From JADHLK01 sp038131695 (GTDB lineage Bacteria > Pseudomonadota > Alphaproteobacteria > Puniceispirillales > Puniceispirillaceae), in contig JAYPQA010000020.1 in NCBI GenBank assembly GCA_038131695.1, positions 16,625 to 80,624 of the forward strand: a stretch of DNA of 64,000 nt, read 5' to 3'. The position numbers and the translations under genes were made by a program. Position 1 is the first letter of the stretch; every line of letters begins with the position of its first letter. The notes below the pieces were generated by a model. That model did no database searches. It was not told the origin of the DNA and was given only the letters and a program-made list of their open reading frames with translations. Shown one piece after another: positions 1 through 8,836 of the stretch.

Positions 1-352
1 CTGCCGGGCGGCGCAAGCTAAGCTCAATCCCCTCGCCCGCCAGCAGGCGCAGCATGGTCAGCTGATCGCGCACCAGCCGCAGAAAATCTGTCGGCGCAAA
101 GAGCACAACCGGCGGCGGCTGGGCAATCGGCTCTTGCAGCTCCAGCCCGATAGACACCACCGATTTGAGATGGTCAGCCAGCAGTTCAATCCGTTTTTGC
201 AAGTCCGGGCGGGCGCTCAACTCCCCTTGCAGCTGCTCAAAATGAATCATCAAGATGGTCAGGTAATTATTCAGATCATGGGTCAGCTGCCGAATATCCG
301 CCTTGCCGGACGGGGCGGCCTTTTTGCCTGGCTGCTCTGCGTTCTGTTCCAT
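1..352 (-). CDS. Histidine kinase-like protein, N-terminal part (cut by window edge)
   Basis: The gene enters from the left edge, so only the first 117 residues are visible. They hold a dimerisation/phosphoacceptor-like helix with the H-box RQLTHDLNNYLTI near residues 22-34, followed by a second helix (LQKRIELLADHLKSVV) and a proline-rich linker. The H-D-L-N-N pattern is typical of histidine kinases and histidine phosphotransferases that use a four-helix dimer domain. The catalytic ATPase domain would lie outside the window. No transmembrane segment or sensor domain precedes the H-box, so the protein looks cytoplasmic. The start is the ATG at 352. It could instead be a ChpT-like phosphotransferase. 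ctrA lies 1.4 kb away, but nothing seen here links the two. Confidence 0.6.
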   Translation of the reverse strand, partial: MEQNAEQPGKKAAPSGKADIRQLTHDLNNYLTILMIHFEQLQGELSARPDLQKRIELLADHLKSVVSIGLELQEPIAQPPPVVLFAPTDFLRLVRDQLTMLRLLAGEGIELSLRRPA

Positions 353-613
353 GCCAATCCTCTTTTCCAAAAGCGCCTCTCGGCCTGCTCTGGCAGATAG
401 ATAAGGGGTGGCTGGCAAAGGTAACGGGTTGTTAAAGGTCAGAACGACACACCTTTATCACGATTGATGAAATTTTATTGCGATTAATAAGTGCAGGCGA
501 AGCAAAAAGAAACCTGGGCATCAGGGCCTTTTTTGCAACGGCGATTGCCGACTTGCAAAAAAGCCGGCGGCCTGATTTTGGCCTATCTGGCCGGGCTGGC
601 CTATCTGGCCGGT

Positions 614-1159
614 CTAATCGTCACGATGCACGCGTTCCATGCGTTCATGCTGCTCCTGGGCGTGCAGGCTGAGGGAGGCAATCGGCCGGGCTTCCAGCCG
701 GGCGATGCTGATCGGATCGCCAGTTTCCTCGCAATAGCCGTAGCTGCCATCCTCAATCCGGCGCAAGGCCGCCTCAATCTTTTGCAGCAATTTGCGCTCG
801 CGGTCGCGGGTGCGCAGATCAAGGGCCGCGTTGCTCTCAATCTGGGCGCGGTCCATCTGATCCGGGCGATGCAGCGATTCGCTCGAAAGGTTGGTCAGCG
901 TTTGGCTGGCCTCAAACAGCAATTCCGCCCGCCAGCGCAGTAATTTCTGGCGGAAATATTCCAGCTGAACCGGATTCATAAAGGCTTCATCCTGACTGGG
1001 CCGGTAATCTGCTGGCAGGGTGCTGCTGGCCCCAGAGGCTGTTTTCTTTGACGCAGTTTTCTTTGAGGCCGTTTTCTTGGAACTCGTCTTGCGGGCACTT
1101 ACTTTCTTGACAGCCGCTTTTGGGGCAGTCGCTTTTGGGGCGGCGGTTTTCTGGGTCAC
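614..1159 (-). CDS. dksA: DksA/TraR family RNA polymerase-binding regulator
   Basis: DksA binds the RNA polymerase secondary channel and, with ppGpp, adjusts transcription of rRNA and amino-acid genes. The C-terminal ~115 residues match the family: a coiled-coil region (about residues 65-145) and a zinc-finger remnant containing GYCEETGDPI and RLEARPIASLSL. Only one cysteine of the usual four remains, as in many alphaproteobacterial DksA proteins, so zinc binding is unlikely. The first ~45 residues are a Lys/Ala/Ser-rich low-complexity tail with KKTAS three times in a row. The GTG start at 1159 is the first start in this frame with a clear run into the domain, but similar Lys/Ala-rich coding continues upstream in another frame (see 1160-1314), so the true N-terminus is uncertain. 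Confidence 0.85.
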   Translation of the reverse strand: MTQKTAAPKATAPKAAVKKVSARKTSSKKTASKKTASKKTASGASSTLPADYRPSQDEAFMNPVQLEYFRQKLLRWRAELLFEASQTLTNLSSESLHRPDQMDRAQIESNAALDLRTRDRERKLLQKIEAALRRIEDGSYGYCEETGDPISIARLEARPIASLSLHAQEQHERMERVHRDD

Positions 1160-1314
1160 CGCTTTTTTGACTGCTGCTTTTTTAGGGGCTGTTACTTTGC
1201 TGGCAGATTGGCTGTTTTCTTGGCAGCAGCCTGGCCAGGCCGCGCCTTTTGAGCCGCCGGTTGCTGTTTTTTATCCGCCGCTTTTCTGGAGCCGTCTGTC
1301 TTGCTCTGGGCCAT
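1160..1314 (-). other. Lys/Ala-rich coding stretch upstream of dksA, out of frame
   Basis: An ATG at 1314 opens a 40-codon frame (MAQSKTDGSRKAADKKQQPA...) rich in Lys, Ala and Gln that ends at a TAA near 1197. The dksA frame just downstream continues with the same composition (SKVTAPKKAAVKKA). The two would make one Lys/Ala-rich N-terminus if a single base were gained or lost around 1195-1225. This may be a real frame break or a sequencing indel. Alternatively the upstream frame is chance coding in biased sequence. Confidence 0.4.
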
Positions 1315-1492
1315 GTCAACACCTTCGCTGTCGCAACGCTTTGCTGTGTCACCGGTTCGTCGCCTATTTACAGACAGCTGGCAGCCAGATCAAGCATCAA
1401 TCAAAACCCGCTTCTGAGACCAGCCCGCACCCCCCATTCGCCCGCCAATCCGCCCCGCCCGGCGGAGGGCAAAGCCGCGCTGCGGGATAATC

Positions 1493-1507
1493 TTAATTTT
1501 TCCCTAA
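1493..1507. promoter_or_regulatory. Near-consensus CtrA box upstream of ctrA
   Basis: TTAA, seven bases, CTAA matches the CtrA recognition pattern TTAA-N7-TTAA at seven of eight fixed bases. It lies about 215 bp upstream of the ctrA start, in the dksA-ctrA intergenic region. CtrA autoregulation is known in other alphaproteobacteria; binding here is inferred. Confidence 0.4.
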
Positions 1508-1545
1508 TCACGCGATTGTGATTTGCCTCCGCAAATGCCCCCCCA

Positions 1546-1560
1546 TTAGGTTTATCTTAA
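1546..1560. promoter_or_regulatory. Second near-consensus CtrA box upstream of ctrA
   Basis: TTAG, seven bases, TTAA again matches TTAA-N7-TTAA at seven of eight fixed bases, 39 bp from the first site to the start of this one. Two such sites close together in front of the ctrA gene support an autoregulatory region better than either site alone. No GANTC methylation site was noticed in the same interval. Confidence 0.45.
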
Positions 1561-1722
1561 AGTTTGGAGCTGTTTTCTGCTGCTTTTGTTCTCGCCCGGC
1601 AAGGTAACATTTTCAGGCAGCAGAAGACAGGTTCAGGCGGGCTATGATGCCGTTGGTTAAATATTTTTTGAGAGGGTGGCGCTGGGCCGGATGCGCTGGA
1701 GGCAGTTAAAAAGGAGTAATCG

Positions 1723-2442
1723 ATGAATATTCTTGTTGTTGAAGATGATCCGATTATGGCTGATGCGCTCAGCATCACCTTAAGCCAGTCTGGCTATTTC
1801 AGTGTGCTGGCCACCAGTATTGAACACGCGCTCAATGAGATGCAGCATAATAACATTGACGGGGTTTTGCTGGATTTGAACCTGCCGGACGGGGATGGCA
1901 CGCGCCTGGCCCGGCTGATCCGCAAGAACCATGTGCCGGTGCCTATATTGGTTGTCTCCGGCAATAATACGGTGGATGACCGCATCGCGGCGCTGGGGGC
2001 CGGGGCAGATGGCTATCTGACCAAGCCGTTTGACCGCTATGAGCTGCTCGCCCATCTGGAGGCTATCCTGCGCCGCACGCATGGCCATGCCTCCGCCCAG
2101 ATACGGGCGGGCAATATGATGATCGACCTGAACAAGAATCACGCCACGATTGATGACAAGCCGGTCAATCTGACCCAAAAGGAATATCAGATTCTGCATC
2201 TTCTGGGGATGCGCAAGGGCGCTATCCTGTCCAAGGAGGTGTTTTTGGGCCATCTCTATGGCGGCATTGATGAGCCGGAATCAAAAATCATTGATGTCTT
2301 TATGTGCAAATTGCTCCGCAAGCTGGAAAAGTCCGGGCTGGCCAGGGCCCATATCCAGACCGTCTGGGGCCAGGGCTATGTGCTGCGCGATGATGAAATG
2401 GATCAGGCCCCCAGCCTGATGCCGCAACAGGCCTCTGCCTGA
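1723..2442 (+). CDS. ctrA: CtrA-type response regulator (OmpR family)
   Basis: CtrA is the essential or global cell-cycle, motility and envelope regulator of alphaproteobacteria. The 239-residue protein has a receiver domain (about 1-118) with the acidic pair E7-D8-D9, phospho-acceptor Asp51 in LLDLNLPD, Ser79 and Lys101 in the LTKPF motif. A winged-helix DNA-binding domain follows (about 125-225), with LTQKEYQIL, LYGGIDEPESKIIDVF and TVWGQGYVLRD, which are hallmark CtrA stretches. The C-terminal tail (about 226-239) is short and variable. A strong ribosome-binding site (aaggag) stands eight bases before the ATG. A hairpin terminator follows at 2473. Two CtrA-like boxes lie upstream. Confidence 0.93.
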   Translation: MNILVVEDDPIMADALSITLSQSGYFSVLATSIEHALNEMQHNNIDGVLLDLNLPDGDGTRLARLIRKNHVPVPILVVSGNNTVDDRIAALGAGADGYLTKPFDRYELLAHLEAILRRTHGHASAQIRAGNMMIDLNKNHATIDDKPVNLTQKEYQILHLLGMRKGAILSKEVFLGHLYGGIDEPESKIIDVFMCKLLRKLEKSGLARAHIQTVWGQGYVLRDDEMDQAPSLMPQQASA

Positions 2443-2472
2443 CCGCCTGACAAAAGGCTGCACCTATAAGGG

Positions 2473-2511
2473 CCGGCTGGCTTGGACATCGCGTCTGCCA
2501 GCCGGTTTTTT
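2473..2511 (+). terminator. Rho-independent terminator of ctrA
   Basis: A nine-base-pair perfect stem (CCGGCTGGC with GCCAGCCGG) with a 15-base loop is followed directly by six T residues. It begins 31 bases after the ctrA stop codon. Confidence 0.85.
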
Positions 2512-2594
2512 CGGCCTTCTGGCTGGCCAGGGCTGGCGGGTTCTGTCTATGATAGAGGCTGGGATAGAGGCTGGAAGGGGCAAAAGATAGTGTG

Positions 2595-2786
2595 ATGACC
2601 GAAAAAATCCTGCTTGATTTCGTGCTGGGCGATTTTGTCCGCCACCCGCAAAAACCGGAATGGGGGATCGGCCAGATCCAGTCTGTGGACCGGGCGCGGG
2701 TTACCGTCACATTCGAACATGGCGGCAAGCAGCTGATCAATGCGGCCCTTATCCAGCTGCAGCCTGTCGGTGAGAGGATAAAATAG
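2595..2786 (+). CDS. DUF3553 family protein
   Basis: A 63-residue protein with the DUF3553 pattern: DFVRHPQKPEWGIGQIQS, then VTVTFEHGGKQLI. The family is common in alphaproteobacteria and its function is unknown. The fold is probably a small beta-barrel related to CarD/SH3-like domains (inference from the W-G-x-G-x-V pattern). An upstream GTG at 2592 in the same frame is an alternative start; the ATG at 2595 is preferred. It sits alone between ctrA and the formate dehydrogenase operon. Confidence 0.75.
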   Translation: MTEKILLDFVLGDFVRHPQKPEWGIGQIQSVDRARVTVTFEHGGKQLINAALIQLQPVGERIK

Positions 2787-2913
2787 GCCAGAAAAACCAC
2801 ATCAAATCTGACAAGCCTGTTGTTTCTGTTGGAGGCGAGCGATAAGCTCTGGAGTGTTTTTTGGGGAACGGACAGGCGAAAAACCCGTCCGGCAAATTTT
2901 TCTGGAGCAAGCC

Positions 2914-4656
2914 ATGGCAGCGGGCCATCAAAATGAGCAAACCGGCACAGCCTGGCAGCAGGCGGGGGCCCGGTCCGGCAAAAGCGGACGCAAGCCGAGA
3001 GGCGGGCCAAAGGGCCGTCAGGTAACAGCCACCGCGCTGGCTGAGATTTCGGCGCTGCTGGACGGCCAGAGCCTGCAACGCGATGAGCTGATAGAATATC
3101 TGCATCTGATTCAGGATAGCCAGGGCTGCCTGTCCGCTGCCCATCTGGCGGCCCTCGCCCAGCTGATGCGCCTGCCAATGGCTGAGATATGGGAAGTCGC
3201 CAGTTTTTATGACCATTTTGATCTGATCAAGGAAGGTGAGACCCCGCCGCCGCCGCGCACGATACGGGTGTGCAGCTCGCTATCCTGTATGCTGGCCGGA
3301 TCAGAAAAATTGCTGGCGGATTTGCAAGCAGAGGCGGGGGACCAGGTGCGCTATATCGCAGCCCCCTGTCTAGGAGCCTGTGATCAGGCCCCGGCTGCCG
3401 CAGATGGTCACCAGCTGATTGGGCGGGCCGACAAAAAAGGTCTGCAAAAGACAGCTGCCGGGGCAAAAGAACCTCTCCAGCTGCCGGACTATACCGGGCT
3501 GGACGCCTATCTTGCTGCGGGCGGCTATCAGATATTGCAGCAGCTGAAAGCTGGCAAACTGGCGGATACAGATGCGCTGGAGAGCTTGCAGGCAGCCGCC
3601 TTGCGCGGGCTGGGCGGGGCCGGTTTTCCGACCGGGCGGAAATGGTCGATTGTCAAAAGCCAGCCCGGCCCCCGGCTGATGGCGGTCAATGGGGATGAGG
3701 GCGAGCCCGGCACCTTCAAGGATCGCCATTATCTCAGCACCGACCCGCACCGGATGATTGAGGGTATGCTGATAGCGGCCCAGATTGTCGGGATTGAGCG
3801 CTGCTATATCTATATGCGTGATGAATATCCGGAAATTATCGCGCTGTTGCGGGCGGAGCTGGCAAAGCTGGCAGAGACCGATTTGGCAGATCATACGCAA
3901 ATTATCCTGCGCCGCGGGGCCGGAGCCTATATTTGCGGCGAGGAATCAGCCATGATCGAATCGATTGAGGGCAAGCGCGGCCTGCCCCGCCATCGCCCGC
4001 CCTATGTTGCTGAGCGCGGCCTGTTTGACCGCCCGACATTGGTGAATAATGTGGAAACGCTCTATTGGGTGCGCGATATTCTGGAAAATGGGGCGGGCTG
4101 GTTCAATGATCAGGGCCTGCCAGACCATCCGGGCTTTCGGACCTATTCTGTCTCCGGGCGGGTGGCCCGCCCGGGGCTGGTGCGCTGTGCGGCTGGCAGC
4201 ACCGCCGCTGAGCTGATAGAGGCGTGCGGCGGCATGGCAGAGGGGCATCAGTTCAAGGGCTATCTGCCCGGCGGGGCTTCTGGTGGTATTCTGCCCGCCA
4301 GCAAGGCGGATTTGCCGCTGGATTTTGGCGGGCCGCTGGCTGAGGAAGGCTGTTTTGTCGGCTCGCACGCGGTGGTGATTCTGTCCGATCAGGATAATAT
4401 CTGGCAGGCGGCCAGCAATTTGATGCAGTTTTTTGCCCATGAAAGCTGCGGGCAATGCACCCCCTGCCGCAATGGCACGGACAAGGCGGTGGAGATGATG
4501 GCTGCCGAGGAAGCGGATACCGCCCTGTTGACCGAATTATCAGCCGTCATGGCTGATGCCAGTATTTGCGGGCTGGGTCAGGCGGCCGCCAATCCGCTGA
4601 TGACGGCGATGCGCTATTTTCCAGAAGATGTGCCAGTAAAAGGGAAGCAGAAATGA
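2914..4656 (+). CDS. NAD-dependent formate dehydrogenase, flavin/NADH subunit with fused NuoE-like domain
   Basis: This subunit passes electrons from the molybdenum subunit to NAD+. After a Lys/Arg-rich leader, residues about 40-160 form a NuoE-like thioredoxin-fold domain with four cysteines for a [2Fe-2S] cluster (CSSLSC, then CLGAC). The rest is NuoF/FdsB-like. It has GAGAYICGEESAMIESIEG for NADH, GDEGEPGTFKDRHYL for FMN and ESCGQCTPCRNGT plus a later Cys for a [4Fe-4S] cluster. Fusion of the gamma and beta parts explains the lack of a separate fdsG gene. The ATG at 2914 is chosen for its ribosome-binding site (ggag, seven bases upstream). The frame is open for 20 more codons upstream. The stop overlaps the start of the next gene by four bases (ATGA). 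Confidence 0.88.
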   Translation: MAAGHQNEQTGTAWQQAGARSGKSGRKPRGGPKGRQVTATALAEISALLDGQSLQRDELIEYLHLIQDSQGCLSAAHLAALAQLMRLPMAEIWEVASFYDHFDLIKEGETPPPPRTIRVCSSLSCMLAGSEKLLADLQAEAGDQVRYIAAPCLGACDQAPAAADGHQLIGRADKKGLQKTAAGAKEPLQLPDYTGLDAYLAAGGYQILQQLKAGKLADTDALESLQAAALRGLGGAGFPTGRKWSIVKSQPGPRLMAVNGDEGEPGTFKDRHYLSTDPHRMIEGMLIAAQIVGIERCYIYMRDEYPEIIALLRAELAKLAETDLADHTQIILRRGAGAYICGEESAMIESIEGKRGLPRHRPPYVAERGLFDRPTLVNNVETLYWVRDILENGAGWFNDQGLPDHPGFRTYSVSGRVARPGLVRCAAGSTAAELIEACGGMAEGHQFKGYLPGGASGGILPASKADLPLDFGGPLAEEGCFVGSHAVVILSDQDNIWQAASNLMQFFAHESCGQCTPCRNGTDKAVEMMAAEEADTALLTELSAVMADASICGLGQAAANPLMTAMRYFPEDVPVKGKQK

Positions 4657-7427
4657 GCGCACATAAATCCCCCCGAAAGACGCTGCAGATAACCCTTGAT
4701 GGCCAGCAGACAGAAGTTCAGGAAGGCCAGACAATCTGGCAGGCTGCACGGGACAAGGGCACACAAATTCCGCATCTGTGCTGGAAAGATGCGCCGGGCT
4801 ACCGGGCCGACGGAAATTGCCGCGCCTGTATGGTGGAAATAGAGGGGGAGCGGGTGCTGGCCGCCTCTTGCCAGCGTCAGGTCAGCGAGGGGATGGTCGT
4901 GCATACGGCCAGCCAGCGGGCCGAGACAGCGCGCAAGATGGTGATGGAATTGCTGATCGCGGATCAGCCAGGCCGTGATGAGGCGCATGATCCGGTTGCC
5001 CCCTTATGGCAATTTGCCGAAAGTCAGGAGACTGAGACCAGCCGCTTTCCAGCCCGCAGCCAGGCGGCCCCGGACAGCAGCCATCCGGCGATTGCTGTCA
5101 ATATGGATGCCTGTATCCAGTGCGGGCTGTGCGTGCGCGCCTGCCGCGAGGTTCAGGTCAATGATGTGATCGGGCTGGCCGGGCGCGGGGCAGATGCCCA
5201 TATCGTCTTTGATTTCGGCGATGATATGGGCGCGTCAACCTGTGTTGGCTGCGGGGAATGTGTGCAGGCCTGCCCGACCGGGGCGCTGATGCCGAAAACC
5301 TTGCTGGATGAGGGGCAAAAGCTGGCCATCACGCCGGATCGCCAGGTCAGTTCAGTCTGTCCCTATTGCGGGGTGGGCTGCCAGCTCACTTTTCAGGTAA
5401 AGGATGAAAAAATTGTTGCGGTCTCCGGCCGGCCCGGCCCGGCAAACCAGTCCCGCCTCTGCGTGAAGGGGCGCTATGGCTTTGACTATATCCATAATCC
5501 GCACCGCCTGACCCAGCCTTTGATTCGGCGCGAGGATGTGCCCAAATCAGCCTCCCTACCCTTTGATCCGGCCAATCCGCTGACCCATTTCCGGCCGGCC
5601 AGCTGGGAAGAGGCGCTGGAGCTGGCGGCAGGCGGGCTCAACCAAATCAAGGCAGAGCATGGCCCCGCCGCCCTGTCCGGCTTTGGTTCGGCCAAGGGCA
5701 GCAATGAAGAGGCCTATCTGGTGCAAAAGCTGGTGCGCACGGGTTTTGCGACCAATAATGTCGATCATTGCACGCGCCTGTGTCATGCCTCTTCTGTGGC
5801 CGCCTTGCTGGAAAATATCGGCTCCGGGGCTGTGACCGCCTCCTTCTCGCAATGCCAATATTCAGATGCGATTATCGTTATCGGGGCCAATCCCAGCGTC
5901 AACCATCCGGTGGCCGCCAGCTTTATCAAGAATGCGGCGGTTGGCGGGGCTGATCTGTTTGTGCTGGATCCGCGCGGCCAGGCGCTGGACCGCTATGCCA
6001 GCGAATCGCTGAATTTCACGCCGGGCAGCGATGTCGCCCTGCTGAATGCGATGATCCATGTGATCATTGCTGAACAGCTCTATGATGCGGCGTATGTTGC
6101 CAGCCATACAGAAGGGTTTGAGGCGCTGAAAAGCCGCACAGAAGCGGCCAGCCCGGAGGCGATGAGCCCGATTTGCGGCATTGCCCCGGACCGCATCCGC
6201 AAGGTGGCCCGCAGCTTTGCCAGAGCGCAGGCTGGCATGATTTTCTGGGGCATGGGCGTATCCCAGCACACGCACGGCACAGATAATGCGCGCTGTCTTA
6301 TCTCGCTGGCGCTGCTGACCGGCAATGTCGGCAAGCCGGGGGCGGGCCTGCATCCGCTGCGCGGCCAGAATAATGTGCAAGGGGCCTCGGATGCCGGGCT
6401 GATCCCGATGTTTTTCCCGGACTACCAGGCGGTTGATGACCCGGAAATCCGCAGCAAATATGAAAATGTCTGGGGCCATAAGCTGGACCCGGCCAAGGGG
6501 CTGACAGTGGTGGAGATTACCCATGCCGCCTATGAAGGGCGTATCAGGGGAATGTATATTATGGGCGAAAACCCGGCCATGTCTGACCCGGATCAAAATC
6601 ATGCCCGGGCAGCGCTGGCACGGCTGGAGCATTTGGTGGTGCAGGATATTTTCCTGACTGAGACAGCCGCCTTTGCCGATGTGGTTTTGCCTGCTTCTGC
6701 CTTTCCGGAAAAGGACGGAACCGTGACCAACACTGACCGGCGCGTGCAGATGGGCCGGCAAGCGATAGACCCGCCGGGTGACGCCCGGCAGGATTGGTGG
6801 ATAATTCAGGAATTGGCCAATCGTATGGGGCTCGGCTGGAGCTACAGCCATCCGCGTGATGTGTTTGCTGAAATGCGCCTGGTCATGCCCTCTTTGACCG
6901 GTATCACCTGGGATCGGCTGGAGCGGGAAGATGCGGTTACCTATCCTTGTGCGGATGAGCAAAGCAGCGGCCAGGATATTATCTTTGCTGACAGCTTTCC
7001 AACGGCCAGTGGCAAGGGCCGGATGACCCCGGCAGATGTGCTGCCGCCAGATGAAATACCGGATGCAGACTATCCGCTGGTTCTGTCCACAGGCCGGCTG
7101 CTGGAACATTGGCATACCGGCTCCATGACCCGCCGCTCAACGGTGCTGGACGCGCTGGAGCCTGCCGCAGAGGTCCATGTCAGCGCGGCTGATCTGGCAG
7201 CCATGCAGGCACAGGCTGGCGACCGGCTGGAGGTGGTGACCCGCCGCGGCAGCATAGAGCTGGCCGCGCGGCTGGACCCGAATCTGCCTGCGGGCATGAT
7301 TTTTGTGCCGTTCTGTTTCTGGGAGGCTCCGGCCAATATGCTGACCAACCCGGCCCTTGACCCCTATGGCAAGATACCGGAGCTGAAATTTGCGGCGGCC
7401 CGTCTGGCCCGTGCAGGACAGGCGTGA
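4653..7427 (+). CDS. Formate dehydrogenase, molybdopterin-containing alpha subunit
   Basis: The catalytic subunit oxidises formate to CO2. The 924-residue protein has an N-terminal [2Fe-2S] ferredoxin domain (CWKDAPGYRADGNCRAC), then two [4Fe-4S] motifs in a ferredoxin-like domain (CIQCGLCVRACREVQ and CVGCGECVQACPTG). The cluster-binding CPYCGVGC opens the bis-MGD oxidoreductase domain, and a C-terminal molydopterin-dinucleotide-binding domain ends the chain. The metal ligand is cysteine, in CTRLCHASS, rather than selenocysteine. The layout is that of soluble NAD-linked FdsA-type enzymes. The ATG at 4653 overlaps the stop of the upstream subunit, implying translational coupling. mobA and fdhD, needed to build and activate the cofactor, lie 10 kb downstream on the other strand. 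Confidence 0.92.
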   Translation: MSAHKSPRKTLQITLDGQQTEVQEGQTIWQAARDKGTQIPHLCWKDAPGYRADGNCRACMVEIEGERVLAASCQRQVSEGMVVHTASQRAETARKMVMELLIADQPGRDEAHDPVAPLWQFAESQETETSRFPARSQAAPDSSHPAIAVNMDACIQCGLCVRACREVQVNDVIGLAGRGADAHIVFDFGDDMGASTCVGCGECVQACPTGALMPKTLLDEGQKLAITPDRQVSSVCPYCGVGCQLTFQVKDEKIVAVSGRPGPANQSRLCVKGRYGFDYIHNPHRLTQPLIRREDVPKSASLPFDPANPLTHFRPASWEEALELAAGGLNQIKAEHGPAALSGFGSAKGSNEEAYLVQKLVRTGFATNNVDHCTRLCHASSVAALLENIGSGAVTASFSQCQYSDAIIVIGANPSVNHPVAASFIKNAAVGGADLFVLDPRGQALDRYASESLNFTPGSDVALLNAMIHVIIAEQLYDAAYVASHTEGFEALKSRTEAASPEAMSPICGIAPDRIRKVARSFARAQAGMIFWGMGVSQHTHGTDNARCLISLALLTGNVGKPGAGLHPLRGQNNVQGASDAGLIPMFFPDYQAVDDPEIRSKYENVWGHKLDPAKGLTVVEITHAAYEGRIRGMYIMGENPAMSDPDQNHARAALARLEHLVVQDIFLTETAAFADVVLPASAFPEKDGTVTNTDRRVQMGRQAIDPPGDARQDWWIIQELANRMGLGWSYSHPRDVFAEMRLVMPSLTGITWDRLEREDAVTYPCADEQSSGQDIIFADSFPTASGKGRMTPADVLPPDEIPDADYPLVLSTGRLLEHWHTGSMTRRSTVLDALEPAAEVHVSAADLAAMQAQAGDRLEVVTRRGSIELAARLDPNLPAGMIFVPFCFWEAPANMLTNPALDPYGKIPELKFAAARLARAGQA

Positions 7428-7564
7428 AACAGTGATTTAACACGCTTCTTTTTGCCACAGGTGAAAAGACAGGTGGTTTCGGCTATAAAATGGTCTAGGT
7501 TATTTGTTGGATGGGTCGCATCCCGGCACTCTGCCGTGATGCGGGCCTGCAAGAACAAATCCGG

Positions 7565-8818
7565 ATGTGGAGCAACCCTTTGGATTACAACGCGCTGTTT
7601 CAGCAGCAGGTGGAACGCCTGCACAATGAAAATCGCTACCGCTATTTTGTAGAGCTGGAGCGCAAGACCGGCGCGCATCCGCACGCTGTCTGGCACGCTG
7701 AGGGCGGGCCGCGTGATGTGATTATCTGGTGTTCCAATGATTATCTGGGCATGGGCCAGCACGCCAACAGCATCGCGGCCATGGCCGGGGCGGTTCAGCA
7801 ACAGGGCACCGGGGCAGGCGGCACGCGCAATATTTCCGGCACCAGCCATGCGATAGCTGAGCTGGAGGCAGAGCTGGCCAGCCTGCATGAAAAAGAACGC
7901 GCCCTTGTTTTCACCTCCGGCTATGTCGCCAATGAAGCCAGTATCAGCGCGCTGACCGCCTTGCTGGACAATCCGGTGCTGCTGTCTGATTCGATGAACC
8001 ATGCCTCTATCATCTCCGGCATTCGCCATGGGCGCGGCGAAAAGGCAATTTTCCGGCATAATGATTTGGCCCATCTGGAATCGCTGCTGCAGGAACTGCC
8101 CAAAGAGCGGCACAAGATCATCATTTTTGAATCTGTCTATTCGATGGATGGGGATATTTCACCTATCGCCGAGATTGCCGATCTGGCCCGCAAATATAAC
8201 GCGCTGACCTATCTGGATGAGGTGCACGCGGTCGGCATGTATGGCGATGAGGGCGGCGGCGTCGCCCAGCGCGACGGGGTGGCGGATCAGATTGATGTGA
8301 TTCAGGGCACGCTTGGCAAGGCATTCGGCACGATGGGCGGCTATATTGCAGCAACAGATGCGATTGTCGATTCGATTCGCGGCTATGGGTCGGGCTTTAT
8401 CTTCACTACGGCCATGCCGCCTGCGCTGGCTTGCGGGGCGCTGGCCTCGGTGCGCTATCTGCGCCAGTCAGGCCAGGAGCGCGCCGCCCAGCAACGCCAG
8501 GCTGCCCGGCTGAAACAGCGGCTGGCAGATTGGAGCTTGCCTGCCATGCCGTCGGTGACCCATATCGTGCCGGTGATGGTCGGCGATGCAGCCAAATGTT
8601 CAGAAATCAGCTGGACGCTGCTGCAGGATCACGGCCTGTATATCCAGCCGATTAACTATCCAACCGTGCCAAAGGGAACCGAGCGGCTGCGCATCACCCC
8701 CGGCCCCTGCCATGATGATGCGATGATCGACCATCTGGTCGCCGCGCTGGCTGATGTGTTTGACAAGGTGCGCCCGCCCAGCTATGTCCCGCGCTCTGGC
8801 AACAAGGCCACTGGCTAA
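7565..8818 (+). CDS. hemA: 5-aminolevulinate synthase
   Basis: The enzyme condenses glycine with succinyl-CoA to 5-aminolevulinate, the first haem and bacteriochlorophyll precursor in alphaproteobacteria. The 417-residue protein is a class II PLP-dependent aminotransferase-fold enzyme. It carries NDYLGMGQH, GTGAGGTRNISGT, the FESVYSMDGD stretch, LDEVHAVGMYG and the PLP lysine at residue 252 in GTLGKAFG. The ATG at 7565 gives the usual N-terminus; the frame is open a further 18 codons upstream without family resemblance. hemH follows after 18 bases, so the first and last steps of haem synthesis are coupled here. Confidence 0.95.
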   Translation: MWSNPLDYNALFQQQVERLHNENRYRYFVELERKTGAHPHAVWHAEGGPRDVIIWCSNDYLGMGQHANSIAAMAGAVQQQGTGAGGTRNISGTSHAIAELEAELASLHEKERALVFTSGYVANEASISALTALLDNPVLLSDSMNHASIISGIRHGRGEKAIFRHNDLAHLESLLQELPKERHKIIIFESVYSMDGDISPIAEIADLARKYNALTYLDEVHAVGMYGDEGGGVAQRDGVADQIDVIQGTLGKAFGTMGGYIAATDAIVDSIRGYGSGFIFTTAMPPALACGALASVRYLRQSGQERAAQQRQAARLKQRLADWSLPAMPSVTHIVPVMVGDAAKCSEISWTLLQDHGLYIQPINYPTVPKGTERLRITPGPCHDDAMIDHLVAALADVFDKVRPPSYVPRSGNKATG

Positions 8819-8836
8819 AGCAGGCAGAGCAAGCAA

